The notes under the pieces are model-generated. The model saw nothing but the letters and a program-made list of their open reading frames with translations. It was not told the DNA's origin and searched no databases. A stretch of 37,609 nt of DNA. Source: Acidobacteriota bacterium. GTDB lineage: Bacteria > Acidobacteriota > Vicinamibacteria > Vicinamibacterales > 2-12-FULL-66-21. This document shows, piece after piece, positions 33,627 through 37,609 of the stretch (its first letter is position 1; each line of letters opens with the position of its first letter). The DNA lies in assembly GCA_020200195.1 (NCBI GenBank), contig JAIVJE010000290.1:1-37609 (forward strand), in the 5' to 3' direction. The translations under genes and the position numbers were made by a program.

Positions 33627-34745
33627 ATGGAACTGGTTGTCCGGAAGACCGATCTGCTGCGCGAACTGCAGCTGTTCCAGGGCATCGTCGAGCGCAAGAA
33701 TACGATTCCGATTCTCGCAAACGTGCTCATAGAAGCCGGCGGCGATGAAGTGAAGATGCTTGCGACTGACCTCGAGGTGGGGTTGCGCAGCAAATGCCCG
33801 GCTTCGGTCGCGAAGGGCGGATCGCTCACGCTTCCAGCCAAGAAGCTGTACGAGATCGTGAAAGCGCTCCCCGACACGGACGTCCGCATCGAGCAGGACA
33901 GGAACGGCGTGAAGGTCGCTGCTGACCGCTTCGATTCACGGATGCAGACTTTGCCGAAGGAAGACTTTCCGACGCTGCCGGAAGCGACGGGAACGGCAAG
34001 TGCCACCCTGCCGCGAGACGTGCTCAGGCAGATGGTGTCGAAGACGCAGTTTGCCATCACCGGCGAGGACACCCGCTATTTTCTCAACGGGGCGCTGTTC
34101 ATTCTCCGGCCTGACTCGATGGGACTGGTTTCCACCGACGGCCACCGACTGGCGCTGATTTCAGTACCACGCGACAAGGGCAAAGCGAAGAGCAGGCCGG
34201 AGGAAGAAGTGCGCGTCATTCTGCCGCGCAAGACGCTTCTCGAGCTCGGGCGCCTCCTGGCGGACGGTGACGGGGACATTCAGTACGAGCGCGGAGACAA
34301 CCACTTGTTCTTCGACATCGGCGGGAGGCTGCTCATCTCCCGGATGATCGATGGACAGTTCCCGGCGTTCGAACGCGTGATTCCGAAGAGCAATGACAAA
34401 CGGGTCGAGTTCGACCGGGATCGGCTGACCGCCGCGGTCAAGCGTGTGGCGCTGCTGTCGAACGAGCGCTCGCGCGCCGTCAAGTTTCAGATGGATAAAG
34501 GCAAGGTCGAGATTGCCTCGAGCAGTCCCGAATTCGGCGAAGCGAAGGAAACCGTGATGGTCGACTACAGCGCCGCTCCCGTGACGATCTGCTTCAACGC
34601 GCAGTACATCCTCGACTTTCTCAGTGTGGTGGAGACCGATTCCGTCGGACTCGAATTCAAGGACGAGATGAGCCAGGCGGTGCTGAAGCCCGTCGGCGCC
34701 GAGGGCTACGACTACACCTACGTCATCATGCCAATGCGGGTCTGA
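33627..34745 (+). CDS. dnaN: DNA polymerase III beta sliding clamp
   Basis: 372 aa from the ATG at 33627, with GAGG about 11 nt upstream; the frame is open back to 33513, but that extension covers the promoter and is rejected. Three clamp domains are visible, starting MELVVRKTDLLRELQLFQGI, then DVLRQMVSKTQFAITGEDTRYFLNGAL (in part) and FDRDRLTAAVKRVALLSNERSRAVKF (in part). The C-terminal DYTYVIMPMRV is the typical clamp end. The dimer encircles DNA and tethers polymerase III. Confidence 0.98.
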   Translation: MELVVRKTDLLRELQLFQGIVERKNTIPILANVLIEAGGDEVKMLATDLEVGLRSKCPASVAKGGSLTLPAKKLYEIVKALPDTDVRIEQDRNGVKVAADRFDSRMQTLPKEDFPTLPEATGTASATLPRDVLRQMVSKTQFAITGEDTRYFLNGALFILRPDSMGLVSTDGHRLALISVPRDKGKAKSRPEEEVRVILPRKTLLELGRLLADGDGDIQYERGDNHLFFDIGGRLLISRMIDGQFPAFERVIPKSNDKRVEFDRDRLTAAVKRVALLSNERSRAVKFQMDKGKVEIASSSPEFGEAKETVMVDYSAAPVTICFNAQYILDFLSVVETDSVGLEFKDEMSQAVLKPVGAEGYDYTYVIMPMRV

Positions 34746-34753
34746 ATCTCTTC

Positions 34754-37399
34754 ATGTCGCAAATCGAACACCAGGACGACGATTCCCGCCTGACTGCCGA
34801 GGGCACGGAGCCCGCCGACAGCTCGCAGGCCATAGGGAACGACGGCAACGGTGCGGACGCGGAGACCTACGGAGCCGACAAGATCAGGGTCCTCGAAGGT
34901 CTCGAGGCGGTCCGTACGCGCCCGGCCATGTACATCGGGTCCACTGGCGCGCCAGGGCTGCATCATCTCGTCTACGAAATCGTCGACAACTCCATCGATG
35001 AAGCGCTCGCGGGGTTCTGCGATCAGGTCAACGTGACGCTCCACATCGACAATTCGGTGACCGTCGTCGATAACGGACGCGGCATTCCGGTGGATCAGCA
35101 TACGAGCGGCAGGTCAGCGGCCGAAGTCGTGCTGACCGTCCTGCACGCCGGAGGCAAGTTCGACAACGACAGCTACAAGGTGTCGGGCGGTCTGCACGGT
35201 GTCGGTGTGTCCGTCGTGAATGCCCTGTCGGAGGCGCTCGACCTGGAGATCTGGCGCAACGGGCAGGTCTATAAACAGAGCTACGAACGGGGAACGCCCA
35301 CGACCGAACTGGAGGTCACCGGTACCACGCGGAAGCGTGGGACCAAAGTCACGTTCAAGCCCGACACGCAGATTTTCGAGACCACGGACTACAGCTTCGA
35401 CACGCTCGCGCAGCGTCTGCGCGAGCTCGCCTTCCTCAACGGCGGCGTCACGATCACCATCGATGACGAGCGCGACGGCAAGTCGCACAAGTTCATGTAC
35501 GAAGGGGGCATCAATGCCTTCGTGCAGTACCTGAATCAGAACAAGGCCGCCGTCAACGACAAGCCGATTCACATGCACGGCGAGAAGGACGGGATCGACG
35601 TCGAAATCGCGCTGCAGTGGAACGACGGGTATACGGAGACGGTCTACACGTTCGCGAACAACATCAACACGCACGAGGGTGGCACGCACCTCTCCGGGTT
35701 TCGATCCGCGCTCACAAGGACGGTCAATTTCTATGTCGGCAAGAACAATCTCGCGAAAGATCTCAAGGACGCCAACATCGGCGGCGACGACATCCGTGAG
35801 GGGCTGACGGCCGTCATCAGCGTCAAGATCCCGCGTCCGCAGTTCGAAGGGCAGACGAAGACGAAGCTCGGCAACACCGAGGTCAAGGGCATCGTCGAAG
35901 CGATCGTCAACGACCGGCTCGGTGCCTTCCTTGAAGAGAACCCCACGGTGGCCAAACGCGTCGTCGCGAAAGCGATCGACGCCGCGCGCGCGCGGGAAGC
36001 GGCGCGCAAGGCGCGTGACCTCGTCCGGCGCAAGGGAGCTCTCGACAACAGCAGTCTGCCCGGCAAGCTCGCGGACTGCCAGGAGCGCGATCCGGCACTC
36101 AGCGAGATTTACATCGTCGAGGGAGAATCCGCAGGCGGCTCGGCGAAGCAGGGGCGCGATCGCCGGTTCCAGGCGATTCTGCCGATCAAAGGCAAGATCC
36201 TGAACGTCGAGCGTGCCAGGTTCGACAAGATGCTGAGCAGCGATGAGATCCGCACGATGATCGCGGCGCTCGGCTGCGGCATCGGCAAGGAGGATTTCGA
36301 CGTGGCGAAGGTGCGGTATCACCGCATCATCATCATGACCGACGCGGACGTGGACGGGTCGCACATCCGCACGCTGTTGCTGACGTTCTTCTACCGTCAG
36401 ATGCGCGAGCTGGTGGACAAGGGCTTTGTCTATATCGCGCAGCCACCCTTGTTTCGCGCGAAGCGAGGGCGCAGCGAGACGTTCATCCGCGACGAGCGCG
36501 CGCTCGAGACGTGGCTGGTGAAGCGGGCGGTCGAGTCCCGCGTTGTCGTGTTGTCGGACGGCACCGAACTGAGCGGGGAGGAACTGGAACGCCGCATCGA
36601 AAAGCTGATTGCGTTCCGGAAGTATCTGCAGATCGTCGAGCGACGCGGACCGTCGCGCGACGTGATGCTCGCCTTGCTCGACCACAACGCCCGGGACAAG
36701 GGATTCTTTGGCGCCCGCGCCCGCGTCGAGGCGCTGGCGCAGGCCGTGACGACCGACGTGCGGAGCGCGGCGATCCAGGAGGACGAGGAGCATCAGGGGC
36801 TGGCGTTAGTCATCGAGGACCGCAGCGGCGGCTACCCGCGGCATCACCGGATCGATCAGGACTTCGTCAGCACGGCGGAGTTCCGCACGCTGGCGGCGAG
36901 CTATCAGGACGTCAAGGGCATCCGCGGACCGATCATCGTCAAGACGACTGGCACGGCTGCCGACGAGGCGACGACACCGGCCGACGGTGCCGGTGCTGCG
37001 GCCAACGAGACCGCGATCGGCGGCGCGCCGCTCGACGAAGCGACCAGGCTTGCCGCCGAGTCGAAGCCGCTCGACGCCTCCGCCGGCCCGAAACCGCCGC
37101 CACGCACCTTCCGTGACCAGGAAGTCCGGGTCGACTCGCTCGACGAGCTCGTCGAGTTCTTCACGGCCGCCGGCAAGAAGGGGGTCGCGATCAACCGCTA
37201 CAAGGGTCTCGGCGAGATGAACCCCGACACGCTCTGGGCGACAACGATGAACCCTGAGACGCGGACGCTGGCGCAGGTGCACGCCGAGGACCACATGGAG
37301 GCGGACCTGATGTTCACGACGCTGATGGGCGATCAGGTCGAACCACGCCGCAAGTTCATCGAAGACAACGCGCTCGATGTGAAGAATCTGGATATCTGA
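34754..37399 (+). CDS. gyrB: DNA gyrase subunit B, long form
   Basis: 881 aa. An acidic N-terminal extension of about 40 aa precedes the GHKL ATPase domain (LHHLVYEIVDNSIDEALAG, DNGRGIPVD, GGLHGVGVSVVNALS). The transducer domain follows. TOPRIM has IVEGESAGGSAKQGRDRRFQ near 455 and TDADVDGSHIRTLLL near 529. Between TOPRIM and the final NRYKGLGEMNPDTLWATTM (near 810) lies an insert of about 240 residues. The last part of the insert (about 735-790) is Ala/Thr/Pro-rich and probably disordered. Proteobacterial long GyrB has an insert at the same place. It starts 8 bp after dnaN, with no recF between. Confidence 0.98.
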   Translation: MSQIEHQDDDSRLTAEGTEPADSSQAIGNDGNGADAETYGADKIRVLEGLEAVRTRPAMYIGSTGAPGLHHLVYEIVDNSIDEALAGFCDQVNVTLHIDNSVTVVDNGRGIPVDQHTSGRSAAEVVLTVLHAGGKFDNDSYKVSGGLHGVGVSVVNALSEALDLEIWRNGQVYKQSYERGTPTTELEVTGTTRKRGTKVTFKPDTQIFETTDYSFDTLAQRLRELAFLNGGVTITIDDERDGKSHKFMYEGGINAFVQYLNQNKAAVNDKPIHMHGEKDGIDVEIALQWNDGYTETVYTFANNINTHEGGTHLSGFRSALTRTVNFYVGKNNLAKDLKDANIGGDDIREGLTAVISVKIPRPQFEGQTKTKLGNTEVKGIVEAIVNDRLGAFLEENPTVAKRVVAKAIDAARAREAARKARDLVRRKGALDNSSLPGKLADCQERDPALSEIYIVEGESAGGSAKQGRDRRFQAILPIKGKILNVERARFDKMLSSDEIRTMIAALGCGIGKEDFDVAKVRYHRIIIMTDADVDGSHIRTLLLTFFYRQMRELVDKGFVYIAQPPLFRAKRGRSETFIRDERALETWLVKRAVESRVVVLSDGTELSGEELERRIEKLIAFRKYLQIVERRGPSRDVMLALLDHNARDKGFFGARARVEALAQAVTTDVRSAAIQEDEEHQGLALVIEDRSGGYPRHHRIDQDFVSTAEFRTLAASYQDVKGIRGPIIVKTTGTAADEATTPADGAGAAANETAIGGAPLDEATRLAAESKPLDASAGPKPPPRTFRDQEVRVDSLDELVEFFTAAGKKGVAINRYKGLGEMNPDTLWATTMNPETRTLAQVHAEDHMEADLMFTTLMGDQVEPRRKFIEDNALDVKNLDI

Positions 37400-37400
37400 C

Positions 37401-37583
37401 GCACGTGCGATGTTCACCGTTCAGTGTGCAACGTTCTGTGCGACGTACGGCGTGCCACGTGCGACGGGGGTGCAGGGTGCACGGTGCGGGCACTTGAACC
37501 TGACGCGTTGCACGTCGCACGTAGCACGTAGCACGTAGCACATCGCACCGCACGTTGCACGCTGAACGTTGCACGTTGAACGG
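37401..37583. repeat. Heptamer-period palindromic repeat region after gyrB
   Basis: Most of the 210 bp after gyrB is made of degenerate 7-bp units. The right half (37510-37579) has ten units near GCACGTW, with three exact GCACGTA copies and one phase shift. The left half contains GTTCAGT, GTGCAAC and GTGCGAC-like units that are approximately the reverse complement of the right half, so the RNA could fold into a long imperfect hairpin. No gene is seen to the window end. Confidence 0.75.
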
Positions 37584-37609
37584 GCATAATCGCTCAACCA
37601 ACCCATGAC

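Noticed and set aside
35114..36793. 559-aa open frame on the minus strand across gyrB
   Set aside because: Antisense shadow of gyrB; coding signal clearly follows the gyrB frame.
37401..37583. CRISPR array
   Set aside because: Repeats are 7 bp, contiguous and degenerate, with no spacers and no cas genes nearby.

Overview
The window looks like the replication-origin neighbourhood of a high-GC, Gram-negative-type bacterium. I infer Acidobacteriota, most likely class Vicinamibacteria. The inference rests on gene order (rpmH-rnpA-yidD-yidC-khpB-mnmE-mnmG-rsmG-parA-parB on one side of dnaA, dnaN-gyrB on the other), on the ATP synthase operon layout, on a UpxY-type NusG paralogue and on a selenocysteine-type SelD. 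No rRNA, tRNA, CRISPR array, prophage or complete insertion sequence was found.

Left part (1-5700) is regulatory. It holds a 5'-truncated hybrid histidine kinase, a convergent FliA/WhiG-type sigma factor, a coupled pair of an excisionase-type HTH protein and a stand-alone histidine-kinase dimerisation-domain protein, and a divergent NtrC-type sigma-54 activator. The activator is coupled to an Arg/Gly/Pro-rich disordered protein and a Dabb-fold protein. The 251-bp gap between the HTH gene and the activator carries a nested 73-nt palindrome.

Middle part (5700-15400, minus strand) has two blocks. The first is mfd, a SurA/PpiC-type chaperone, a UpxY/NusG-like antiterminator and dusB. The second is a PP2C phosphatase overlapping a Wzm/Wzt polysaccharide ABC exporter. 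Downstream of wzt is the first 35 codons of an rfaE2/hldE-type nucleotidyltransferase gene, cut off at its HxGH motif by repeat-rich DNA.

The F1Fo ATP synthase operon (15390-21635, minus strand) reads b', b, delta, alpha, gamma, beta, epsilon. Subunits a and c must lie elsewhere. Upstream is selD, whose annotated start is misleading: the true gene starts 72 bp further upstream and reads through an in-frame TGA placed exactly at the catalytic Cys/Sec position, with a hairpin just after it.

Right part is the chromosome maintenance core: parB, parA, a perfect 16-bp parS, rsmG, mnmG, mnmE, khpB, yidC, yidD, rnpA and rpmH on the minus strand, then a DnaA-box cluster (candidate oriC), then dnaA, dnaN and gyrB on the plus strand. 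recF is absent between dnaN and gyrB. Several intergenic gaps (13728, 17333, 22804, 37401 onward) hold degenerate tandem repeats that all have a 7-bp period, although their consensus sequences differ.
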